From assembly GCA_017403825.1 (NCBI GenBank), contig JAFRDO010000066.1, positions 62,001-126,000 on the forward strand: a stretch of DNA of 64,000 bases, in the 5' to 3' direction. The stretch comes from Kiritimatiellia bacterium (GTDB lineage: Bacteria; Verrucomicrobiota; Kiritimatiellia; RFP12; UBA1067). Under the pieces are notes generated by a model. The model saw only the letters and a program-made list of their open reading frames with translations. It did not search any database and was not told where the DNA came from. Position 1 is the stretch's first letter, and each line of letters begins with the position of its first letter. Below are positions 16,696 to 24,285 of the stretch, one piece after another. The translations under genes were made by a program, and so were the position numbers.

Positions 16696-17667
16696 ATGGT
16701 TACAAGAAAAGGTTTTCTGACGGGCGGCGTCGCGCTCGCTGCTGCGGGCGGAGTCCGCGGCACGTTGGGTTCACCTTCCGCAGGCAATGCGGCGTTGACG
16801 ACGCCGGACGTCGTCTTCAAGGACCTTCAGACGGTCAAGATGCTGTCGGGCGGCGGGCGCGTCTATGCGCTCTCCAGCCGCATCGACAGCATTTCGCTCT
16901 CGACGGTGTTCGTTTCGCCGGAAGGCAAGATACTCGTCGTAGACGGCGGAAATCTCACTCGTGGCGGGGACGGAAGGTTCCTCGGCGATTTCCTGCACAA
17001 GCTGGGCGGCCATGTCGACTACTGGTTTATCACGCATGCCCACGGTGACCACTACGGCGCGCTCGTCACCATGGCGGAGAAGCCAGACTTCTACGGCGTG
17101 ACCATCGGCGAACTGCTTTACAACTTCCCTGACTGCGAATGGATGCTCAAGCGCGAACCAGGTTCTAGGCCATACCTGACGAACTTCTGCGACAACGTGC
17201 TCGGCAAAAGCCTGAAGGACGTGAAACGCGGCGACTGCTCGCTAGGGCGCGTCGTGCAGTTTGGCAGCTGGTCGTTCGAAATCCTTAACGCGCCGTTCCT
17301 CTGCGACGGGAACACCATCAACAACTCGTCCGTGATGATCTCCGTGAAGGCGGGCGGCAAGACGTGGCTTGAAACGGGCGACATGGGCGTGGAGGGCGGA
17401 CGCGACGCGATGAAGAAGCTGGGTTCGCGCCTGAAGCATGACATCGTTTTCCTCGCGCACCACGGCCAAAACGGAACCGACAAGGAATTCTACGCCGCCG
17501 TCAAGCCTGAGGCGGCAGTTTGGCCGACGCCCAGCTGGCTTTGGGAGAACAACAGCGGCGGCGGGCCGGGTTCCGGCACGTGGCTCACGAACTACGTGAA
17601 GTGCTGGATGCAGGATCTCGGCGTCAAGAAGAACTATCTCCTGCTGAAGGACTATCTCTTCGTATGA
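16696..17667 (+). CDS. Tat-exported MBL-fold metallo-hydrolase (paralogue 2)
   Basis: 323 residues, starting V-T-R-K-G-F-L-T-G-G, again an Arg-Lys Tat-type signal. The zinc motif T-H-A-H-G-D-H lies near residues 113-119, with A-H-H-G-Q-N-G further on. Most of the protein is near-identical to the gene at 3795-4805, for example through the segment between the signal peptide and the zinc motif. The main differences are a shorter linker after the signal and a variable patch just after the zinc motif. ATG at 16696 has AAAGGAG 8 bp upstream; the longer frame from 16663 lacks such a site. Its stop overlaps the ATG of the GH78 gene (ATGA). Substrate unknown. Confidence 0.8.
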   Translation: MVTRKGFLTGGVALAAAGGVRGTLGSPSAGNAALTTPDVVFKDLQTVKMLSGGGRVYALSSRIDSISLSTVFVSPEGKILVVDGGNLTRGGDGRFLGDFLHKLGGHVDYWFITHAHGDHYGALVTMAEKPDFYGVTIGELLYNFPDCEWMLKREPGSRPYLTNFCDNVLGKSLKDVKRGDCSLGRVVQFGSWSFEILNAPFLCDGNTINNSSVMISVKAGGKTWLETGDMGVEGGRDAMKKLGSRLKHDIVFLAHHGQNGTDKEFYAAVKPEAAVWPTPSWLWENNSGGGPGSGTWLTNYVKCWMQDLGVKKNYLLLKDYLFV

Positions 17668-19742
17668 AGGTCGTGTTGACGCTCTGTGCCGCGTGGGTTG
17701 CGCTGGTCCTGAATGGAGCAAGCGGCGAGGCCTCGTGGATCTGGTATCCCGGCGACTATGCGCTCTGGCGCGGGAACGACCTTCAGGCGCGGCGCATCGA
17801 GTACGGCGGCGGCTATCCAGTTTTCTGGCCGACGTATGCGCCGCACCCGCTCGTCGACTTCCGCAAGGACGTCGACCTCAAGGCGCCCGAGACGGTGGAG
17901 CTTGCAACTGAGGGCGTATGCCGGATAATGGGCCTTGGCCTTAGGTCGCCGATGCCGGGCGTGGTCTCCAACCGGTTCGTGCTGCCCGCCGGACGCTACA
18001 CGCTTGTCGCCCGCGTCTATTCGCAAGGCAGGCCTCCCGCGCTTTACATGAACGGCCCGACCGTCAGGACCGATTCCTCCTGGAAGGCCGACTGGCGCAT
18101 GTCGGCGGCGTGGCAGCCGGGTATGGTTTCGCCGCCGGCCGAGACGCGTGCGCAGTTTGACTCGCCCGTGACGCGTCCGGCTTCCGTCACGCTCGCCGTG
18201 CGCCATGCGGAGCCTGTGTCGCAGAAGCGGATTCTCGGCGGACACGTCTTCGCCGACTTCGGGCGCGAGACGTTCGGCTTCCTAAGGCTCAAGGGCGTGA
18301 AGGGCAAGGGACGCATTCGCATCGTATACGGCGAAAGCGAGCCCGAGGCCATGTGCGAAGACTTCAACGGCCCAGACCAGTGGGAGTACGTCGAGGCGGA
18401 GCCGGGCGACGAGCAGCGGCTCAAGGTGTCGCGCGGCTGGCGTTATGTGCACGTTATTCCCGAAGACGGCGTGTCGGTGGAAGGCGTGGCGATGGACGAG
18501 GAGCTTTGTCCGCTTTCGCGCGTCGGCGCGTTCCGCTGCTCGGACGAACGGCTGAACCGCATCTGGGAGGTGTCGGCGCGGACGCTGGAGCTTACGACGC
18601 GCGAGATCTACATCGAGGGCGCAAAGCGCGACCGCTGGACATGGAGCGGCGACGCGCGGCAGAGCTATCTCATGGGCTATTACCTTTTCGGCGAGAGCGG
18701 ACTTGCCAGGGATACGCTCTTCTACCAGCGCGGCGGCGATCCGGTCGTGATGCACGTCAACCAGATAATGGACTATACGTTCTACTGGTTCTTGTCCGTT
18801 CGCGAATACTACCTCTACACTGGCGACCGCGTCTTCCTGGAGCAAGCCTACGATCGCATGGTCTCGCTGATGGACTTCGCGATCGGACGGCTCGACGCCA
18901 ATGGGCGTCCGCACGACCGGCCTGGCGACTGGATGTTCATCGACTGGGCGCCCGAGACGCTGCACAACACCGGCGGCGTGACGAGCTTCGAGCAGATGCT
19001 GCTCGTGGAGGCGCTGGAGGCGCTGGCGTACGTGTCCGATACGATCGGGCGCGGCAATGCGGCGTACCGTGAGCGGGCGGCGAAGCTCCGCGCGGAGATC
19101 GTGCCGCTTTTCTGGAGCGACGAGAAGGGCGCTCTCATGCATCTGCTGAAGGACGATGGCACGCTCGACGCGCAACTCACGCGCTACCCCAACATGTTCG
19201 GCCTCGCAAGCGGTTACTTCAACGACGGCCAGCGCGAGTCCGTGCTGAAGAACGTCATCTTCAACGATGCCGTAATGAAGATACAGACGCCCTATATGCG
19301 CTTCTACGAGCTGGAGGCGCTCTGCCGTCTGGGGTTGCGGGAGCGTGTGCTGGACGAGGTTCGCGCCTATTGGGGCGGAATGCTTGACGAAGGGGCGACG
19401 AGCTTCTGGGAACTGTACAACCCGGACGAGAAGGGTGCCGCGAAGTACGCGATGTACGGGCGTCCGTTCGGCAAGTCGCTCTGCCATGCGTGGGGTGCAA
19501 GCCCGATCTATCTCTTCGGGCGGTATGTGCTGGGCGTGGAGCCGACGAAGCCCGGCTACGCCGAATATGTGGTCGCTCCCGACCTTGGCGGGCTAGATTG
19601 GGTTGAGGGGACTGTCCCCACTCCGCACGGTCCGATAACCGTTTCGGTGAAGGGCGGCGTCGCTACCGCTACCGGTCCTGCGAACTGCGCCGGCACACTG
19701 CGCTGGAACGGCAAGTCCGTCAGGATTCCGGCGACGAAATAA
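17664..19742 (+). CDS. Secreted GH78-family alpha-L-rhamnosidase
   Basis: 692 residues with a signal peptide (L-C-A-A-W-V-A-L-V-L-N-G-A-S-G). N-terminal beta-sandwich domains are followed by an (alpha/alpha)6 barrel. The barrel carries the GH78 segment E-G-A-K-R-D-R-W-T-W-S-G-D (about residues 318-330), which supplies acidic catalytic residues, then G-D-W-M-F-I-D-W (about 420) and W-G-A-S-P near the end. The C-terminal strand domain (V-E-G-T-V-P-T-P-H-G-P-I) is also family-typical. It would cleave terminal alpha-L-rhamnose. The start overlaps the MBL gene by 4 bp, repeating the MBL-glycosidase arrangement at 3795-7291. It is convergent with the minus-strand fusion gene, with only 9 bp between the stops and no evident terminator. 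Confidence 0.8.
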   Translation: MKVVLTLCAAWVALVLNGASGEASWIWYPGDYALWRGNDLQARRIEYGGGYPVFWPTYAPHPLVDFRKDVDLKAPETVELATEGVCRIMGLGLRSPMPGVVSNRFVLPAGRYTLVARVYSQGRPPALYMNGPTVRTDSSWKADWRMSAAWQPGMVSPPAETRAQFDSPVTRPASVTLAVRHAEPVSQKRILGGHVFADFGRETFGFLRLKGVKGKGRIRIVYGESEPEAMCEDFNGPDQWEYVEAEPGDEQRLKVSRGWRYVHVIPEDGVSVEGVAMDEELCPLSRVGAFRCSDERLNRIWEVSARTLELTTREIYIEGAKRDRWTWSGDARQSYLMGYYLFGESGLARDTLFYQRGGDPVVMHVNQIMDYTFYWFLSVREYYLYTGDRVFLEQAYDRMVSLMDFAIGRLDANGRPHDRPGDWMFIDWAPETLHNTGGVTSFEQMLLVEALEALAYVSDTIGRGNAAYRERAAKLRAEIVPLFWSDEKGALMHLLKDDGTLDAQLTRYPNMFGLASGYFNDGQRESVLKNVIFNDAVMKIQTPYMRFYELEALCRLGLRERVLDEVRAYWGGMLDEGATSFWELYNPDEKGAAKYAMYGRPFGKSLCHAWGASPIYLFGRYVLGVEPTKPGYAEYVVAPDLGGLDWVEGTVPTPHGPITVSVKGGVATATGPANCAGTLRWNGKSVRIPATK

Positions 19743-19751
19743 CCTGGTTTT

Positions 19752-22541
19752 CTACCACGCGTATGTGCGCAGGCCGTCTGCCGTGAGCCAGCGGCTTGGG
19801 ACGGAGGTTTCAAGCCAATCCTGCGCCTCGGCAGTCTTGCGCGTCTGGGCCGCCCGGCGGAATGCGGCGGAGAGCGTCTCGCGCACCTCGGCATCGGCCA
19901 GCGTCCGCCGCCATGAAATGAAAAACGGCATTCCGCTGCGCGACAGCAGGTCGATCCAAAGGCGGTTTTTCTCCCACGGTATCGCACCTTCCGACGCCAA
20001 CCCTGCGCAATCCGGATCGGCGGCGAAGAGCGTTCCGTTCTCAATGCCCTTGAAAGCCACTGCGCCAACGCCGTTGCGCTTTGTCTGTTCCCAGTCTTTG
20101 CCGCTTGTGTCCGGCCCCACCCGCGACGCCTCGAACAGTCCCGCGCACAAATGGTTTACCGCATTGCAGCCCAGAATCACCATGTCGTCTCCCGCCGCCT
20201 CTCGCATCGTGCGGTAAAGGCCGACGATGGTCTCGGCGGTCGTATGCTTCGAGTCATTCCACCGCCGCTTGTCGCGTATGAGCCGCCCCGTATCGTCAAA
20301 CCCCTTGAAGTGTCCGCACCAGTCGAACGTAAGGTAGTCGATCTTCACGAACTTGAAGCCCCACTCGCGGAAACGCCTGATGTCAGCGCTGATGCGCGCC
20401 AGCACGGCGGGGTCTGACGGATCGCACATGTTTCCCTCTATGCAGAGCGGACGGTACCATAGCCCCGGTCTTGCGCCGAGTGCGGCGATCTTCGAGCAGA
20501 ACGTCTTCATGTCCATTCCAAACGAGCTTGACGACTCTTCCCACGGCCCGTAGCCAGAACCGAAACTCCCGGTCAGCCGCTCGATTTCCGGAGGCGAGAA
20601 TTTTTGCCAGCCGTCGTCCATCACAACGTATGGCTGTGCCGCAGCTCCCTTGCACAGCGACACGACAAACTCCGCATCGGCGAGAAAATTCGTCGCCGTG
20701 TTTCGTCCGTAGGCGGCGTACCAGTCGTTGAAGCCGATCATCGGCTCCTTCAGAAGGTGCGGCTTCGGGCACATGAGCGAGCAAAGCCGCCGTCCGGTCG
20801 CATACGCGCTTTCGCCGGGAGCAGATTCGCACCGCACCACTTCGCACGCCTCAAGCGTGCGCGCTCCCAGTTCGAGCGGCTGCCCGCCGGCGCGGAGGTC
20901 AAGCAGCAGTTCCACCTTGCCTGGCTTGACGCGCCAGGCGCACATCGCGCGCGGCTGCACCTTGACGCCGAAGCCATATGTCTTTGCGCCGTCATGTAGC
21001 AGCACGTACCAAGGCACGGTCTTCCCGCTGCCGACGGGGAGCCACGCGCGCCCCGCCCTGATACCCTCGCCTGTCTGAGCCAGGACCTTCCAGTCCGCCG
21101 CAACCGGCAGGTCGAACGCGACCTTCGCATGCTCGGCAAGTCCGTCGGACGCCTTCACACGGACCTTCGAGTCCGCCCCGACGCTGGCTTCTTCCGCATG
21201 GACGGGTGTCGCTTCCCACTTGCGCAGCTGCTTGTAGAATTTGCTGTAGACGCTGTGCCCCATTCCTATGCCATGGATGATCTCCTTGTCCTTGGAAGGA
21301 ATGAGGTTATAGGCGGCATAGACGCCTGCCGGAGCGCAGACGCAGTCGGCGAAGCCCACCACGACGCGCACGGGGCACGTGATCCGCGCCGCGAAGTTGA
21401 CGCCGTCGAAATAGGGCGCGTTCTTCTCTGCGGCGGCGCGGTTCTCGGGCTGCTGCGCCTCGATGATGCGCGGCCAGCCGCTCTGACGTCCCTCATGGCG
21501 TGAGCCGAGCAGGTCGGTTATCGCCGGCACGAAAATGCAGCTCTTGGTGAAGTGTCCGTTGAGCGCCGTCAGCATGAGGCCGAAGCCGCCGCCCTGCGAC
21601 GTGCCGGAGTAGGTGAACATCTGGCGGTTGACCTGAGGCTGGTTCCAAAGCCAGTTCACGGCGCGGTTGATGCCGAGGATCGATGCGTAGTAGAAGTAGT
21701 CCTCTCGCGACAGGTGGATGCCTGCCTGACAGTAGCGCGCGACGCCGCGCGGAGCAGCATACTTTTCGTCCTGGGCCTTGTAGGCGGCCTGGCGTTCGGC
21801 GTCCGTGTCCGGCTGGGGATACGAGTGGACGTTCATGGTGAGCGAGATCGTCTCATCGGAAATTTCCGTGCCCAGTGCTCCTATACCAGCCCCCGGCACG
21901 TTAACTCGCACGGGAAACGGCCCTTCGCCTGCGGGCATGTTCAGCCACCCCCACACGCGCCGTCCGCCGCTTGTCGCAAAGCTGATGCGGTAGTAGGTGT
22001 TGCTGTCCGAGCTCTTCGCGTCGACCTTCTCAAGCCGCACGTCGGGGGGAACCGTCTCGTCCAGCTTCTTCACCGCGTGCGCCCAGAACGAATCGAAGTC
22101 CGCCGGGTTCTCCGCGCCGGGACGTATCTTCTCCGGCTCGTAGGCGACGCCCCAGCAGAAGACTCCCTGCCCTGGCGTCTTCGGCAACTTGAACTCGTTG
22201 GTGTCAGCGGAAAACGAAAGGCGCATGAAGCCTGGCGAGTCTTTCGCGGCGGCGATCGTGAACGGATTCCCTTGCGCAAGGTCGAACTCCTTCTCGGCCA
22301 GCACGCGTTCGCCAAAGTTGTCGAGCTTTGCCTTGAAGCGTCCCGCCTGCAGCGCCTTTCCCGACTGGTCGGCGACGGTGACGGTGAACGCCGCCTTCTC
22401 GCCGCAGCGGTAAAGGCAATTGGAATGGTCCGTAGAGACCTTGAACTCGACCGGCACGGCGGCCATCGCCGCGAAGCTTGCCACGGCGACCGCGCCCATC
22501 AACGCAGTTGATTTAAGGAAATCTCTTCTGCTGTGTGTCAT
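19752..22541 (-). CDS. Fusion: acetyl xylan esterase (CE7/AXE1) plus GH36/GH27-type alpha-galactosidase
   Basis: 929 residues. A canonical Tat signal (S-R-R-D-F-L-K-S-T) leads into a beta domain. An AXE1/cephalosporin-C-deacetylase hydrolase follows, with Ser in G-T-S-Q-G-G (about residue 313), Asp in V-G-F-A-D and His in G-M-G-H-S. From about residue 600 a second enzyme begins (F-N-D-W-Y-A-A-Y-G). It has V-M-D-D-G-W, the nucleophile segment K-I-D-Y-L (about 734) and R-V-G-P-D (about 805), the arrangement of clan GH-D alpha-galactosidases. One polypeptide could thus remove acetyl groups and alpha-galactose from one substrate. The ATG at 22541 has GGAAGGA about 8 bp upstream; the open frame to 22583 is not needed. 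The esterase half is a paralogue of the gene at 31403. Confidence 0.8.
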   Translation of the reverse strand: MTHSRRDFLKSTALMGAVAVASFAAMAAVPVEFKVSTDHSNCLYRCGEKAAFTVTVADQSGKALQAGRFKAKLDNFGERVLAEKEFDLAQGNPFTIAAAKDSPGFMRLSFSADTNEFKLPKTPGQGVFCWGVAYEPEKIRPGAENPADFDSFWAHAVKKLDETVPPDVRLEKVDAKSSDSNTYYRISFATSGGRRVWGWLNMPAGEGPFPVRVNVPGAGIGALGTEISDETISLTMNVHSYPQPDTDAERQAAYKAQDEKYAAPRGVARYCQAGIHLSREDYFYYASILGINRAVNWLWNQPQVNRQMFTYSGTSQGGGFGLMLTALNGHFTKSCIFVPAITDLLGSRHEGRQSGWPRIIEAQQPENRAAAEKNAPYFDGVNFAARITCPVRVVVGFADCVCAPAGVYAAYNLIPSKDKEIIHGIGMGHSVYSKFYKQLRKWEATPVHAEEASVGADSKVRVKASDGLAEHAKVAFDLPVAADWKVLAQTGEGIRAGRAWLPVGSGKTVPWYVLLHDGAKTYGFGVKVQPRAMCAWRVKPGKVELLLDLRAGGQPLELGARTLEACEVVRCESAPGESAYATGRRLCSLMCPKPHLLKEPMIGFNDWYAAYGRNTATNFLADAEFVVSLCKGAAAQPYVVMDDGWQKFSPPEIERLTGSFGSGYGPWEESSSSFGMDMKTFCSKIAALGARPGLWYRPLCIEGNMCDPSDPAVLARISADIRRFREWGFKFVKIDYLTFDWCGHFKGFDDTGRLIRDKRRWNDSKHTTAETIVGLYRTMREAAGDDMVILGCNAVNHLCAGLFEASRVGPDTSGKDWEQTKRNGVGAVAFKGIENGTLFAADPDCAGLASEGAIPWEKNRLWIDLLSRSGMPFFISWRRTLADAEVRETLSAAFRRAAQTRKTAEAQDWLETSVPSRWLTADGLRTYAW

Positions 22542-22586
22542 GTCACATGTTCCTTCCCTTCGACTTTGCGGTAACGATACCATCGC

Positions 22587-23963
22587 TTATGCAACTCTTT
22601 CCGCCAAACGTGCCGCTTCATGTATGATTTCAGGAAGCCTGAAAGCACACCATTGCGGGAGCGTCAGGATGCGGTTCTCGAAACCGACATTCCCGTTCAC
22701 GAATTTGATTCCCCAGCGGATATCTTTATAAACATCCCGCTCGATTAACGTCCGGAGACTTTTCGCACGGTTGTTCTCCGCTTTGACCTCTATCGGAACA
22801 ATGCAAGAGTCTGATCGCGCAAAGAAGTCCATTTCAAGCGTCGAGTTGTCACGCTTGAAGTATGCAAGAGGCATCCCCGCTTTGGCCATCGCCTCTCCGA
22901 CGATATGCTCAAACAGGCCGCCCTTCCACGTTCCAAGGTTGCGGCGGATGCGCACGTCTTCCTGAACTTCCTTTTCAAGCATGGACAGCAACAGCCCCGA
23001 ATCGCACAGGTAAAGTTTGTATGCGTCATTGTCGAGATGTGCGCCAATCGGCAGTTCCGGCACGTCCATTCTCCTGCATTTGTTGACAACACCGGCATCC
23101 TCAAGCCATTCGACGCAACCCCAGAAATCCTTGTGCGTCGCACCTTTCGACACAGACGACCACTGGAACTTGCGGTTCTCTTTTGCAAGATGCACAGGGA
23201 TGGAGTCAAAGACGGCTTGAATCCTGACAGGGTCAAGACCTTCGGCATACTTGCGGATGTCCATGCGGTAGTCGTCAAGAATCCGTTGCTGCGTTTGAGG
23301 AATGCGCTCGAACGTCCCCCTGACAAAGTATGTTTCAAGGACATCCGGCATCCCTCCCGTAACGCAATAGTCCAGAAACAGCCGGTCCATCGTATTCTTG
23401 ACCGCAACGCCGAACGGACGGCAGGAAAGAGCGGGTTCGAAGATTTCCGCAATCTGGCCGTCACTATAGCCACATCCCCAGAGGAACTCCCCGAAGTCCA
23501 TGGAATGCATCGTCACAGTCTCCTGGTATCCGACGCTGTGGCTCTTGACGCGCTTAACCTGAATGCCGAGCATCAAACCGCTGCATATGACATCATACCG
23601 CCCATCCTGCGCAAAGAACTTCAAGGATGTGGCAATTTCCGGAAACTCCTGCAATTCGTCAAAGAAAATCAGGGTCTGATTTGGCGTAAAACGCATGGCC
23701 GGATCTATAACCGAGATATTGCAAATCAAGCGTTCGACGGAATAACCGTCACGAATAATCTCTTTGAACTCCGGCCTCTCGACAAAGTTGATTTCCACAA
23801 AATCCGCATATTCGGTTTCTGCGAAATGGCGAACGGACTCCGTCTTTCCGACCTGTCTGGCACCTTTGACAATCAGCGGCAAACGATCCTCACGTGCCCG
23901 CCAGTCACGAAGGATCGAATCCAATTTTCGACGCAGATACAAGCTTGGCTTTTTTGCCTTCAT
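22587..23963 (-). CDS. AAA ATPase with DUF4143 / PD-(D/E)xK-like C-terminus
   Basis: 458 residues. Walker A is G-A-R-Q-V-G-K-T (residues 34-41) and Walker B is L-I-F-F-D-E-L-Q (about 95-102). The C-terminal DUF4143 domain includes F-E-H-I-V-G-E and, near 385-405, an E-M-D-x(9)-V-P-I-E-V-K-A pattern like a PD-(D/E)xK nuclease core. The family is very common and often multicopy in anaerobic genomes; its cellular role is not established. The ATG at 23963 is only 8 nt after an extended -10, so the mRNA is probably leaderless; the TTG two codons upstream is less likely. The coding DNA is visibly richer in A+T than the flanking hydrolase genes, which suggests transfer. A 33-bp-period repeat array precedes it. 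Confidence 0.85.
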   Translation of the reverse strand: MKAKKPSLYLRRKLDSILRDWRAREDRLPLIVKGARQVGKTESVRHFAETEYADFVEINFVERPEFKEIIRDGYSVERLICNISVIDPAMRFTPNQTLIFFDELQEFPEIATSLKFFAQDGRYDVICSGLMLGIQVKRVKSHSVGYQETVTMHSMDFGEFLWGCGYSDGQIAEIFEPALSCRPFGVAVKNTMDRLFLDYCVTGGMPDVLETYFVRGTFERIPQTQQRILDDYRMDIRKYAEGLDPVRIQAVFDSIPVHLAKENRKFQWSSVSKGATHKDFWGCVEWLEDAGVVNKCRRMDVPELPIGAHLDNDAYKLYLCDSGLLLSMLEKEVQEDVRIRRNLGTWKGGLFEHIVGEAMAKAGMPLAYFKRDNSTLEMDFFARSDSCIVPIEVKAENNRAKSLRTLIERDVYKDIRWGIKFVNGNVGFENRILTLPQWCAFRLPEIIHEAARLAERVA

Positions 23964-23971
23964 TTGCAAGA

Positions 23972-24001
23972 ATTATATCATATTTGGCCCATAAGAAGCA
24001 A
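23972..24001 (-). promoter_or_regulatory. Promoter of the AAA ATPase gene
   Basis: On the minus strand: TTGCTT (24001-23996), 18-bp spacer, and extended -10 TGA-TATAAT (hexamer 23977-23972). The start codon lies 8 nt downstream of the hexamer. Confidence 0.65.
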
Positions 24002-24013
24002 ACCTGCTAAATA

Positions 24014-24092
24014 TTTTATGAGCGAACTTTACTATGTTCCCACTGTTTTTATGAGCGAATTTCACCCGCAAAAGCAACTTTTTATGAGTCAA
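24014..24092 (-). repeat. Three direct repeats at 33-bp period upstream of the AAA ATPase
   Basis: On the minus strand the units read TTGACTCATAAAA (24092-24080), TTCGCTCATAAAA (24059-24047) and TTCGCTCATAAAA (24026-24014). The start points are exactly 33 bp apart. The 20-bp stretches between cores are unrelated. The array lies just upstream of the -35 hexamer, in the same orientation as the gene. Confidence 0.85.
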
Positions 24093-24285
24093 TGCTTTAT
24101 TCATCTGTGATTACCAAGGCGGTGAAGAGTGAAAACGCCTCGCGGGCGACCCTCGGTTCTGGGTCCAAAGCCGATAACTTCACAAAATATCGCATTCTAT
24201 GACCTAAAACACAACCGCCACAGGGGTCTCACCCCATGAATTCATCCCAACTCCACTCTCATTGCGGCATCAAAGAACGTACGTA
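24093..24285. other. Intergenic remainder between the GH2 gene and the repeat array
   Basis: No gene is seen here. A short perfect hairpin GGGGT-CTC-ACCCC (24223-24235) and a weaker GACCC/GGGTC stem (24148-24165) are the only structures. Neither is followed by a T-run on the minus strand, so they are at best poor terminators for the long operon that ends at 24286. Confidence 0.4.

Noticed and set aside
24014..24092. CRISPR array
   Set aside because: Only three short 13-bp cores, no long identical repeats, no cas genes, and fixed position next to a promoter; a cis-regulatory array fits better.
24223..24235. Rho-independent terminator of the long operon
   Set aside because: Five-bp stem with three-base loop and no T-run on the minus strand.
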